Assembly: GCA_965183835.1 (NCBI GenBank)
Contig: CBCYME010000010.1
Location: forward strand, 293,732 to 357,731
Direction of reading: 5' to 3'
Length of the DNA stretch: 64,000 bases
Source of the DNA: OMPR01 sp965183835
GTDB lineage: Bacteria; Pseudomonadota; Alphaproteobacteria; Rhodobacterales; Rhodobacteraceae
Notes under the pieces: model-generated
Database searches by the model: none
Told to the model about the DNA's origin: nothing
Seen by the model: only the letters and a program-made list of their open reading frames with translations
Made by a program: the position numbers and the translations under genes
Shown: one piece after another, positions 1-8,700 of the stretch
Numbering within the stretch: position 1 is the stretch's first letter
How the letters are laid out: each line of letters begins with the position of its first letter

Positions 1-184
1 CTGGCTCAGGGTTACCAGACGCGTCTGTCTCTGCCTTGTGCTCTGCCTCTTCGGTTTTGGCATCCCCATGGCTTTGATCCCCTTCGGCCACATCGGCAGG
101 CTTGCCCCCGCCCATCAGGACACCCGCCCCGACGCCTGCCCCAAGACCAATCAAAAGAAAAATAACCGGAAGTAGTTTTTTCAT
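1..184 (-). CDS. fliL: Flagellar basal-body protein FliL, N-terminal part
   Basis: Only the first 61 codons lie in the window and the rest runs off the left edge. The protein starts MKKLLPVIFLLIGLGAG, a short basic stretch followed by one hydrophobic segment (about residues 4-26). A charged, Glu/His-rich periplasmic linker follows. FliL is a single-pass inner-membrane protein that sits around the stator and supports motor torque. The gene begins 10 bp after flgH and continues the same minus-strand flagellar run, which is the main support for the name. The conserved C-terminal domain is not visible. Confidence 0.75.
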   Translation of the reverse strand, partial: MKKLLPVIFLLIGLGAGVGAGVLMGGGKPADVAEGDQSHGDAKTEEAEHKAETDASGNPEP

Positions 185-194
185 GCCTCTGTCC

Positions 195-929
195 TTAGAA
201 CGGCAGAACGGTGTCGAGCACCTGCTGGCCATAGCGAGGTTGCTGAACGTCAGTGATCTGACCCCGCCCACCATAAGACACACGCGCCGACGCAATCTTG
301 TCATAGGTGATTTCGTTCTGACGCGAGATATCCTCGGGGCGCACAAATCCCGACACCAACAGCTCTCGCAATTCGAAATTCACCCGCAACTCTTGCGAGC
401 CAGAGATCGACAAAACCCCATTGGGCAACACATCCACCACCGTCGCAGCCACCCGCAACGTTAGCTTTTCCTTGCGCTTCACCGACCCTTTGCCGGCGGT
501 CTTGCTGGTTGAATCAATCTCGACCGCGTCTTTCATGCTGGCGCCCTCTGGCAGGCTTTCGTCGATCCGTTGGGGAACCCCAAACAGGTTGGGCACGCCC
601 AGACTTTCGGATCCGACACGCGAGCGGGCGGTGTCATTTGAGATCTCAGCCTTTTCGTCTATTTCAATCACCACCGTCATGATATCGCCCTTCTTGATGG
701 CGCGCCGATCCCCCAACAGGGACCCCTGCCCGCCGCTCCAGAGCGACGCCTGATCCACTGATCGCTGCGGCTGGCTGTGCAAGGGCAGACCGGGCCACAA
801 CATGGCCACCTGCTCGGGCGATTCGGTTGCTGGGGTAAAGCTGGGCGGTTTGCCCAGATGATCCAACCGGCCGCATGCACTGACGGCAAACAGGGTGATC
901 AACAGGGTTTGGGAGTAAGCAATTTTCAT
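195..929 (-). CDS. flgH: Flagellar L-ring lipoprotein FlgH
   Basis: This 244-residue outer-membrane protein forms the L ring around the flagellar rod. The N-terminus is a lipoprotein signal peptide (hydrophobic residues 5-17, then a lipobox ending VSAC), so the mature protein should be acylated on the Cys. The middle and C-terminus are FlgH-like, including IKKGDIMTVVIEIDEKAEIS and SGFVRPEDIS. I use the ATG at 929, which overlaps the flgA stop as TGATG, rather than the TTG one codon upstream. The length is normal for the family. Confidence 0.93.
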   Translation of the reverse strand: MKIAYSQTLLITLFAVSACGRLDHLGKPPSFTPATESPEQVAMLWPGLPLHSQPQRSVDQASLWSGGQGSLLGDRRAIKKGDIMTVVIEIDEKAEISNDTARSRVGSESLGVPNLFGVPQRIDESLPEGASMKDAVEIDSTSKTAGKGSVKRKEKLTLRVAATVVDVLPNGVLSISGSQELRVNFELRELLVSGFVRPEDISRQNEITYDKIASARVSYGGRGQITDVQQPRYGQQVLDTVLPF

Positions 930-1345
930 CAATGCACCTCAATTGCGCCATCTGACCGGATCCGGCCTGTGACTGTTGAACGAGAAGTCAGGTTCATCGC
1001 GCGGATCACATCCCCCTCAGATCCACGCCCCAAGGCGCGTCCTTCGGTTGAAATGCTCAAGCCGCCACGGTCGAAAATAAGGGTCACCAGATCGTTTCGG
1101 CCGATGATCGCTGGGGGGCCAACATCGCCAAATCGAATGGGGCGCCCGGGGTACAATGCAACGCGGGCCTCTTGCCCCACCACATCGGCCAGATCCGCAA
1201 TCGCGCCATCGACGCTCGCAGTCTTTAGCACAACGTCTTCGGCCGAAATGATTTGCTTGGCCCGGATTGTACGGGCTGGCACCAATATTTCGGCCCAGGC
1301 AGGCACCGCAAGACACAGCAGTAAGGACAGAAAAACCCGTTTCAT
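929..1345 (-). CDS. flgA: Flagellar P-ring assembly chaperone FlgA
   Basis: The 138-residue periplasmic protein helps assemble the FlgI P ring. It has a clear Sec signal peptide (MKRVFLSLLLCLAVPAWA) followed by a SAF-like domain with ILVPARTIRAKQIISAEDV and a late YPGRPIRFGDVGPP stretch. It is on the short side, as in other alphaproteobacteria that carry only the C-terminal FlgA module. Its start overlaps the flgG stop by one base and its stop overlaps the flgH start, so it is translated in a coupled series. Confidence 0.9.
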   Translation of the reverse strand: MKRVFLSLLLCLAVPAWAEILVPARTIRAKQIISAEDVVLKTASVDGAIADLADVVGQEARVALYPGRPIRFGDVGPPAIIGRNDLVTLIFDRGGLSISTEGRALGRGSEGDVIRAMNLTSRSTVTGRIRSDGAIEVH

Positions 1346-2130
1346 CAGCGCACCTGCGTTGTGGCGCTCATCATCTGGTCCACCGCCGAAATCACCTTGG
1401 CATTCATTTCATAACCACGCTGCGCCTCAATCAGCTCAGTCACCTCGCGCACCGCATCCACGGAACTGTCCTCCAGATACCCCTGACGCAATGTGCCCAA
1501 ACCGTCCTCACCCGGGGTTGCCACCACAGGGGCGCCCGATGCTTCGGTTTCCTTGAACATGTTGCTGCCAATCGCCTCTAATCCTTTGGCGTTGGAAAAA
1601 CTGGCCAGCGTGAATTGCCCCAACAACTGCCCCTCGGAGTTGTCGTCGAAATAGGCATAGACCTCTCCGGCGGGGTTGATCGAGATCTGGCGCGCATCAC
1701 TGGGAACGGTGATCTCAGGCGCCACCGTGAACCCACCAGACGTGACCACCAGCCCCTCAGCCGACCGTTTCAAACTGCCATCACGCGAATAGGCCGACTG
1801 CCCCGATGGCAAGGTGATCTCCAGATAACCGCGCCCTTCGATAGCCACGTCCAGATCGCTGCCAGTTTCAGACATCGCCCCCTGCGCCAGATGCATCGAA
1901 ATGGCCGCTGGTCGCACCCCAAGCCCCAGCTGCACACCGGTGGGCAACACCGTACCATCCGCTGCATTCACCGTCCCGGCGCGAGACATCTGTTGATAAT
2001 GCAGATCAGCAAATTCAGCCCGCCGGGCGTTGTACCCAGTGGTGTTCATATTCGCGAGGTTGTTCGAAATCGTCTCGACCCGCAGCTGTTGGGCCGTCAT
2101 GCCAGTAGCGGCAATTTTCAGAGCACGCAT
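1345..2130 (-). CDS. flgG: Flagellar distal rod protein FlgG
   Basis: The 261-residue protein forms the distal rod of the basal body and is exported by the flagellar type III system without a cleaved signal. The N-terminal rod motif (MRALKIAATGMTAQQLRVET then ISNNLANMNTTGYNARRAEF) and the C-terminal heptad-like end (DAVREVTELIEAQRGYEMNA) are both present. These are the coiled-coil ends typical of axial proteins. The gene lies 24 bp after flgF and touches flgA. Confidence 0.95.
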   Translation of the reverse strand: MRALKIAATGMTAQQLRVETISNNLANMNTTGYNARRAEFADLHYQQMSRAGTVNAADGTVLPTGVQLGLGVRPAAISMHLAQGAMSETGSDLDVAIEGRGYLEITLPSGQSAYSRDGSLKRSAEGLVVTSGGFTVAPEITVPSDARQISINPAGEVYAYFDDNSEGQLLGQFTLASFSNAKGLEAIGSNMFKETEASGAPVVATPGEDGLGTLRQGYLEDSSVDAVREVTELIEAQRGYEMNAKVISAVDQMMSATTQVR

Positions 2131-2154
2131 AAGGTGCCTCCTTCTTTCTGTGGG

Positions 2155-2868
2155 TTAACGCATTAGGTTTTTGACCGCATTTCGGATGCGCTCATCTTCG
2201 GTTTTCAAGAAACTCTGCCCCAGCTCATAGGCGCGCTGGATCTCGACCAAACGCGACACCTGTTCGATGGCATTCACGTTCGACCCTTCCAGAAACCCTT
2301 GCATCACCTTGGCCTCGGCGGTCGCTTCGACCCCATCATCGGCGCGAAACATCACCCCGCCTTCGCGAATCATGCCTCTGGGGTTGTTGGGCTGAAACAC
2401 CCCAACCTGCCCAACCAAACGCCCATCGGCGCTGATCGTGCCGTCACTGGCGATGTGGATGGTTTGCGCATCCGGTGGCACAAAGATCGCCGCCCCATTG
2501 CTGTCCATCACGCGATGGCCTGACATACTGACCAGATTGCCAGCGGCATCGGGGGTGAAACTGCCCGCCCGCGTCAACCGATCCCCCGACGCGGTATCCA
2601 GCATGAAAAAGCCTTCGCCCTCGAGCGCCAGATCAAACTTGGCATTGGTCTGGGTTAACACGCCCTGCTCTAACGAGGTGTTGCGCACCTCGGCCCGGGC
2701 CATCGACAAAGACGGCTGATGGCGCGCCTCTTGGATGTATTCGGAAAAAACCAACCCTTCTTGGCGATACCCGGTGGTGCTCGCATTGGCGATATTGTTG
2801 GCCACCACCCGGATTTCATTCATCAATCCGGACTGGCGTGAAAGGGTCGCATAACTCGCTGATTCCAT
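2155..2868 (-). CDS. flgF: Flagellar proximal rod protein FlgF
   Basis: The 237-residue rod protein has the N-terminal signature SGLMNEIRVVANNIANASTT and the C-terminal signature EQVSRLVEIQRAYELGQSF. The open frame extends about 76 codons upstream, but that stretch reads as a shadow of fliQ. The ATG at 2868 is preceded by a strong CGGAGG ribosome site and overlaps the fliQ stop, so it is the start used here. It sits between fliQ and flgG. Confidence 0.93.
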   Translation of the reverse strand: MESASYATLSRQSGLMNEIRVVANNIANASTTGYRQEGLVFSEYIQEARHQPSLSMARAEVRNTSLEQGVLTQTNAKFDLALEGEGFFMLDTASGDRLTRAGSFTPDAAGNLVSMSGHRVMDSNGAAIFVPPDAQTIHIASDGTISADGRLVGQVGVFQPNNPRGMIREGGVMFRADDGVEATAEAKVMQGFLEGSNVNAIEQVSRLVEIQRAYELGQSFLKTEDERIRNAVKNLMR

Positions 2869-3140
2869 TAGAAACCTCCGGAGATTATAGGAATGATTGT
2901 GGTTTGAAAGAACGACACGAGGGTCTGCGTCATGAACCCCATCGACACCCAGAACACGATGATGATCGCGGCCAGTTTGGGCACAAACGTCAGCGTCATT
3001 TCCTGAATCGACGTCAGCGCCTGAAACAGACCAACCGTCAGACCCGTGACCAAAGCAACCGTCAGAATCGGGATCGAGATGATGACCGCAATCCACAATG
3101 CCTGACGCAGAGTGTCATAAAACAGACCTTCGCTCAGCAT
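2868..3140 (-). CDS. fliQ: Flagellar type III export apparatus protein FliQ
   Basis: This 90-residue inner-membrane component of the flagellar export gate has two hydrophobic helices (about residues 15-40 and 53-78) and family motifs such as GLTVGLFQALTSIQEMTLTF and VPKLAAI. The length equals that of typical FliQ. It is placed between fliE and flgF; the small, non-axial fliQ inside the rod-gene run is an arrangement seen in Rhodobacterales. Its stop overlaps the flgF start. Confidence 0.94.
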   Translation of the reverse strand: MLSEGLFYDTLRQALWIAVIISIPILTVALVTGLTVGLFQALTSIQEMTLTFVPKLAAIIIVFWVSMGFMTQTLVSFFQTTIIPIISGGF

Positions 3141-3143
3141 GGC

Positions 3144-3434
3144 TTAAACCGGCATCCGCAGGATTTCCTGATAGGCTTCGACCACCTTATTGCGCACGGT
3201 GACCGCGGTTTCGACCGCCAGTTCGGTCTGCGCCAAGGCCTGCACCAAGGCATGCGGATCGGCCTTGCCCACCATTGCGGCCTGCGCCGCCTGTTCACCC
3301 TGCTGCAGGGTGGTGGTAAAATCATTAAACGTGTTGCGCAGACCTGCGGTTGCCCCATCGTGGGTGGGGTCAACCTGCGTGGCGGAACGGGCCGAGGTAT
3401 AGCTTTGCGCTGCTGAGAGAGAGCGGATATCCAT
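3144..3434 (-). CDS. fliE: Flagellar hook-basal body adaptor FliE
   Basis: The 96-residue protein joins the MS ring to the rod. The C-terminal part carries FliE signatures: ADPHALVQALAQTELAVETA, followed by VRNKVVEAYQEILRMPV, the usual end of the family. The N-terminus is low-complexity and Ser/Ala-rich. It lies 11 bp after flgC and 3 bp before fliQ on the same strand. Confidence 0.93.
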   Translation of the reverse strand: MDIRSLSAAQSYTSARSATQVDPTHDGATAGLRNTFNDFTTTLQQGEQAAQAAMVGKADPHALVQALAQTELAVETAVTVRNKVVEAYQEILRMPV

Positions 3435-3445
3435 TTTGGTTTCCT

Positions 3446-3838
3446 TTATTTACGTAGAAGATCCATCAGAGACGACGACATTTGCCGCGCCTGATCGAAC
3501 ATTTTGAGATTGGCCTCATAGCTCCGCTGCGCTTCGCGCGCGTCTGCGATCTCGATCATCAGATCCACATTGGATCCCTCGAAATGACCACTGGCATCGG
3601 CCATAGGATGTGCCGGGTCATAAATGCGTGTCAGGTCACTGCGGTCCAGATTGACCTTGCCTGTCTCCACGGTGGTGGTGCCGTCCATCCCATCGCGCAC
3701 CGCCTGAAACGGAACCATTTTCCGGCGATAACCGGGCGTGTCCGCATTCGACAGGTTTTCCGAAACATGGCGCAGACGCGTGGCTTGGGCCCGCAACGCA
3801 CTGGCTGACACGTTTAGTGAATTTCCAAAATCGCTCAT
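3446..3838 (-). CDS. flgC: Flagellar rod protein FlgC
   Basis: The 130-residue proximal rod protein shows the rod N-terminus (SASALRAQATRLRHVSENLS then NADTPGYRRK) and the C-terminal GSNVDLMIEIADAREAQRSY signature. Length and motif spacing fit FlgC rather than FlgB. The gene lies 11 bp after flgB and 11 bp before fliE, so it is clearly part of the same operon. Confidence 0.94.
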   Translation of the reverse strand: MSDFGNSLNVSASALRAQATRLRHVSENLSNADTPGYRRKMVPFQAVRDGMDGTTTVETGKVNLDRSDLTRIYDPAHPMADASGHFEGSNVDLMIEIADAREAQRSYEANLKMFDQARQMSSSLMDLLRK

Positions 3839-3849
3839 CAGGCTGCTCC

Positions 3850-4239
3850 TCAGGACGAGTTGATGCTGGCGCGCAGCAATTTCATGGATGATTTATAGAT
3901 CGCCAACGCGCGGTCATGCTGGCGCTTGACCTCGACACCTTTCAGCATCTCCTCTTCGACCGAGACGCTGTTGTTGTTGGGATCGCTGGGCAGGTTAGGC
4001 GTGTATTCGGTCCACTGCATCTGCCCGCCTTGCAGACCGTTCAGATGCCCGGCCCGCGTGGATTGCATCCCGGTGCGCGGACGCTCTTGCAAATAGGTGC
4101 TCGCAAACGGCTCGATCTCGCGAGCCTGATATCCGGGCGTATCGGCATTCGCCATGTTTTGGGAAACGACGGATTGCCGCTTACCTGCATGTGTTGCCAT
4201 GGCGTACGCCATCTTAAAGACGTTCAAGTCAGAGAACAT
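3850..4239 (-). CDS. flgB: Flagellar rod protein FlgB
   Basis: The 129-residue protein is the first gene of the minus-strand basal-body run. It has the rod motif KRQSVVSQNMANADTPGYQA and an acidic middle ending in EEMLKGVEVKRQHDRALAIY. The open frame continues 22 codons upstream, but the ATG at 4239 follows a GAGGGAGAAG ribosome site and gives the expected start MFSDLNVFKMA. The 86 bp upstream separates it from divergent fliI and should hold promoters for both units. Confidence 0.92.
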   Translation of the reverse strand: MFSDLNVFKMAYAMATHAGKRQSVVSQNMANADTPGYQAREIEPFASTYLQERPRTGMQSTRAGHLNGLQGGQMQWTEYTPNLPSDPNNNSVSVEEEMLKGVEVKRQHDRALAIYKSSMKLLRASINSS

Positions 4240-4325
4240 CGGGGCTTCTCCCTCGATTGATTTCAACCAAGGCTTAACCCCGATTCCTTTAAAAACTGTT
4301 TTCAAGAAATTTGTGGAGAATCCCG
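4240..4325. promoter_or_regulatory. Divergent flgB/fliI promoter region
   Basis: This 86-bp gap separates flgB (minus) from fliI (plus), so promoters for both must lie here or inside the 5' ends of the genes. A TTAACC element is visible near 4272-4277. It resembles a CtrA half-site, but the second half at the usual 7-bp spacing is absent, so no regulator is assigned. The region is AT-richer than its surroundings. Confidence 0.4.
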
Positions 4326-5660
4326 ATGTCTGCCCTCAATCCTCTGTCTCTCAAGGCCGAACTCGACACCGCAAGCCTTGTGCGCCACATCGGCCGCGTG
4401 GTCGGTGTAAAAAACGGAATGATCCAAATTCAGGGTCTCGCCCAGCGGGCAAAAATTGGCGATCAGCTTGAATTGCAACGCAATTTCGGCCCGCCCCTGA
4501 TTGGCGAAACCCTGCAGGTCGATCAGGATCTTGTGAACATGTTGCCTGATTCAGCCCCCGAAGGCGTGTCCGTCGGCAGCCGGGTCATTTTACGGCAGGC
4601 CCCGGGATTCGCGCCCGGCAGCCATTGGTTGGGCCGAGTCGTTGATCCTTTTGGTCGCCCATTGGATGGCAGACCTCTTTTGCGCGGCAACACGGCGCGC
4701 GACCTGATGCAATCGCCACCGCCTGCCGTCACACGCAAACCTTTGGGCGAACGGATGGAGACCGGGCTGGCCGTGCTGAACACCATGCTCCCCATCGTTC
4801 AGGGCCAGCGCGTGGGCCTGTTTGCCGGGTCCGGCGTGGGGAAATCCAGCCTGATGGCGGGCTTGGCAAAAACCATGCAAGCCGATGCGGTGGTTGTGGC
4901 CCTGATCGGGGAACGCGGGCGCGAGGTGAACGAATTCGTCGAAAAAACACTGGGGCCCGTAGGAATGGAACGCGCCATCGTGGTCGCCGCAACCTCGGAT
5001 CAATCCGCTTTGGTGCGCCGCCGCTGCGCATGGGCCGCCATGGCAGCCGCCGAATCGCTGCGGGATGAGGGGATGAATGTGCTGTTTCTGGCCGATTCCA
5101 TCACCCGCTTTGCCGAGGCCCACCGCGAAATCTCGGTCGCCATGGGCGAAGCCCCCGCCCTGCGTGGCTATCCACCCTCAGTCACCCCGCTGATCACCGG
5201 CCTGTGCGAACGCGCCGGTCCTGGGACCGAGGATCAAGGCGACATCACCGCCGTATTCAGCGTTCTGGTCGCTGGGTCAGACATGGATGAACCCGTCGCC
5301 GATATCCTGCGTGGGGTGCTGGATGGGCATATCGTACTGGATCGCGACATTGCCGAACGCGGCCGCTACCCCGCTATTGACGTCAGCCGCTCTGTCTCGC
5401 GCAGCCTGCCTGCCGCCGCCACTGACACCGAAAATCAAATGATTTCAAACGCCCGGCGTCTGCTCGGGGCCTATGAACAATCCGAGGTGATGATCAAGGC
5501 GGGTCTCTATGCCGAAGGGTCTGACCCCTCTGTCGATCAGGCGATTCGCGCCCATGGCGAGTTGGATCAGTTCTTTGCCCGCATCGAAACCAACGGCACC
5601 AAAGGCAGCTTTGATCAACTCAACCTGATCCTGCGCCGCGCAGGGGTGCAATTGCACTGA
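4326..5660 (+). CDS. fliI: Flagellum-specific ATP synthase FliI
   Basis: The 444-residue cytoplasmic ATPase energises unfolding and entry of flagellar export substrates. The Walker A loop GLFAGSGVGKSSLMAGLAK, the GERGREVNEFVE element and the Walker B region NVLFLADSITRFAEAHREI are all intact, as is the C-terminal helical domain. I prefer the ATG at 4326 (GGAG 8 bp upstream) over a TTG five codons earlier. It is transcribed away from the basal-body operon and is followed directly by a strong terminator. Confidence 0.95.
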   Translation: MSALNPLSLKAELDTASLVRHIGRVVGVKNGMIQIQGLAQRAKIGDQLELQRNFGPPLIGETLQVDQDLVNMLPDSAPEGVSVGSRVILRQAPGFAPGSHWLGRVVDPFGRPLDGRPLLRGNTARDLMQSPPPAVTRKPLGERMETGLAVLNTMLPIVQGQRVGLFAGSGVGKSSLMAGLAKTMQADAVVVALIGERGREVNEFVEKTLGPVGMERAIVVAATSDQSALVRRRCAWAAMAAAESLRDEGMNVLFLADSITRFAEAHREISVAMGEAPALRGYPPSVTPLITGLCERAGPGTEDQGDITAVFSVLVAGSDMDEPVADILRGVLDGHIVLDRDIAERGRYPAIDVSRSVSRSLPAAATDTENQMISNARRLLGAYEQSEVMIKAGLYAEGSDPSVDQAIRAHGELDQFFARIETNGTKGSFDQLNLILRRAGVQLH

Positions 5661-5667
5661 ACCCCAG

Positions 5668-5707
5668 AAAAAAGGCCCCGCTCGATCCACTCGAACGGGG
5701 CCTTTTT
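5668..5707. terminator. Bidirectional intrinsic terminator between fliI and gltB
   Basis: A long inverted repeat (AAAAAAGGCCCCG ... CGGGGCCTTTTT, with an inner TCGA/TCGA pair) follows the fliI stop by 7 bp and precedes the gltB stop by about 20 bp. It has A and T tracts on opposite sides, so it can end transcription from both convergent genes. Confidence 0.88.
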
Positions 5708-5726
5708 AAATGTCTAAAACTGTATC

Positions 5727-8700
5727 TTACTCAGCCGGAACCGCAGTTTCTTCCACGCTCAATGGCGCTTTCAGGTGGACCAGCATCTCTTTGGGGCAGA
5801 TCTGCAGGAAATGACCCTTTTCCAGATCCCAATGCTGCAGGATATCCGCGGCCTTACGGCTGCCGGTTTCGTCCAGATGCCGCTCGATCAGACCCTTTAG
5901 CTGGTCTTCCCAATGGGCCACGGTTACCGGGCAGGTCACCAAGGTTTCCATATTCATCAGCATCTCGGCCTTGCCCTCAGGGTCATAGATATAGGCCATA
6001 CCGCCGGTCATACCCGCGCCAAAGTTGGCCCCGATCTCACCCAAGATCACCGCGATCCCGCCGGTCATGTATTCACATCCCGACGCGCCACAGCCCTCGA
6101 TCACCACCTTGGCCCCCGAATTCCGCACCGCAAACCGCTCACCGGCGCGGCCAGCTGCGAACAGATACCCATCGGTGGCCCCATACAGAACGGTGTTGCC
6201 GATGATGGTGTTGTTGGCCGCAACCAACGGGCTGACCTGCGCAGGGCGCACCACGATGGTGCCGCCCGACAGACCTTTACCGACATAATCGTTGGCATCG
6301 CCCGACACTTCGAGCTTGAGCCCCGGAGCCGCAAATGCACCCAATGATTGACCGGCAGACCCTTCCAACTTTACCGTCAGATGATCCTCTTGCAGCTTAT
6401 TGCGCATGCCAAAGTTCTTGACGATATGGCTAGAAGTGCGCGTGCCCACGGTTCGGTCGGTATTCTGAACCGCATATGACAGCTGCATCTTTTCGCCATC
6501 TTCCAAGAACCGCGCCGCATCGCGCACGATTTCTGCATCCAACGTATCGGGCACAACATTACGCGCCTTGGTGCGGTCATAAACGATGTCCGCAGACCCA
6601 TCGACGGTGATCAACAGCGGGTTAAGGTCTAGATCATCCAGATGCGCCGAGCCCCGTGATACCTGCGCCAACAGATCCGCACGACCGATCACATCATCCA
6701 AGCTGCGTGCCCCGATTGAGGCCAGCAACTCGCGCACTTCTTGCGCATAAAAAGTGATCAGATTCACGACCTTATCCGCGTTGCCGGTGAACTTACCGCG
6801 CAGCGCTTCGTCCTGCGTACACACGCCAACGGGGCAGGTGTTGCTCTGACACTGACGCACCATGATACAGCCCATCGCGATCAACGCAGCGGTACCGATG
6901 CCGTATTCCTCGGCCCCCAGCATCGCAGCAATTACAATGTCCCGACCGGTGCGCAAACCACCATCGGTCCGCAGCGTGACGCGTTCCCGCAGGTTGTTCA
7001 TCGCCAGAACCTGATGCGCCTCGGTCAAGCCCATCTCCCATGGCAGACCCGCGTATTTGATCGAGGTAGCAGGCGATGCGCCCGTACCGCCATTGTGTCC
7101 CGAAATCAGAATCACATCGGCCTTGGCTTTGGCCACACCCGCCGCAATCGTGCCAACACCGCTGGACGCCACCAGTTTCACGGTCACCTTACAGCGCGGG
7201 TTGATCTGTTTCAGATCGTAAATCAGCTGCGCCAGATCCTCGATCGAGTAAATATCGTGGTGCGGTGGCGGTGAGATCAGCGTCACACCTTTGGTCGAAT
7301 GACGCAGACGCGCAATCAAGTCGGTGACCTTCATGCCGGGCAGCTGGCCACCCTCGCCGGGCTTGGCGCCCTGCGCGACTTTGATCTCCAGCTCTTCGCA
7401 CTGGTTCAGGTATTCGGCGGTCACACCAAAACGACCCGATGCGACCTGCTTGATCTTGGCAGATGGGTTATCCCCATTGGGTTCCGGGTGGAAATGCGCC
7501 GGATCTTCGCCGCCTTCACCGCTGTCTGATTTCGCACCAATCCGGTTCATCGCGACGTTCAGGGTTTTATGCGCCTCAGGCGACAACGCCCCCAGCGACA
7601 TGCCCGGAGTCACAAACCGTTTCCGGATCGAAGTGATGCTTTCCACCTCTTCGATGTTCACGGACTGACCCAGCGGCTTGATGTCCAGCAAATCACGCAA
7701 ATGGATCGGAGGATTGCTCTGCATCTTGGCCGAATACTGCTTCCACATCTCGTAAGATGCACGGTTACATGCCATCTGCATCATGTGCATGGATGTGGCT
7801 TCCCACGCGTGGGTTTCGCCAGATTTACGTGCTTTGTAAAAGCCACCGATGGGCAACACGTCCAGACCATCAACCCAGGCCTTGGCGTGTACCTCTTCGG
7901 CTTTGGTCTGAATGCCGGTCACACCGATCCCGGAAATACGGCTGGTCATCCCGGGGAAGAATTCCGCACACATCGCGCGCGACAGGCCCACGGCCTCAAA
8001 ATTCAAACCACCACGATAGGACGAGATCACCGAAATCCCCATCTTGGCCATGATTTTCAGCAGACCTTGATTGATCGCCTCACGATAGCGCGCGATGTTT
8101 TCAGTCAACGTGCCATCCAACAGGCCGCGCTCAATACGATCCGCAATAGAATCTTCGGCCAGATACGCGTTTACCACGGTCGCACCACAGCCGATCAAAA
8201 CGGCAAAGTAATGTGGATCAACGCATTCCGCCGCGCGCACGTTCAACGAACAGAAGGTCCGCAAACCCTTGCGTGTCAGATGCGAGTGCACCGCGCTGGT
8301 TGCCAAAATCATCGGCATCGCCACACGACCTTCGCCCGAATACTGATCCGTCAGCACCAGATGCCCGGCGCCCGAACGCACAGCATCTTCGGCCTCGGAC
8401 CGGATCCGCGCCAAAGCCACGCCCAGCGCACCGGGACCGGGTTCAAAGCTACAGTCGATTTCCGCCAGCGTAGCGTTAAAATTCTCTGCCAGCTTTTCCC
8501 ACTGCGCATTGCCAACAAAGGGGCTTTCCAGCACCAAGATCTCGGTCTGGCTGCTGTCTTCGTCCAACACGTTTTTCAAGTTCCCGAACCGTGTCTTCAA
8601 TGACATCACCCGGTATTCACGCAACGAATCGATCGGTGGGTTTGTGACTTGGCTAAAGTTCTGACGGAAAAAGTGGCTCAGCGGACGGTACATCTTGGAC

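Noticed and set aside
2869..3096. Upstream extension of flgF
   Set aside because: The 76-codon extension lies inside fliQ and has no axial-protein features.
4240..4325. CtrA box in the flgB/fliI gap
   Set aside because: Only a half-site is visible; the second TTAA is not at the canonical 7-bp spacing.
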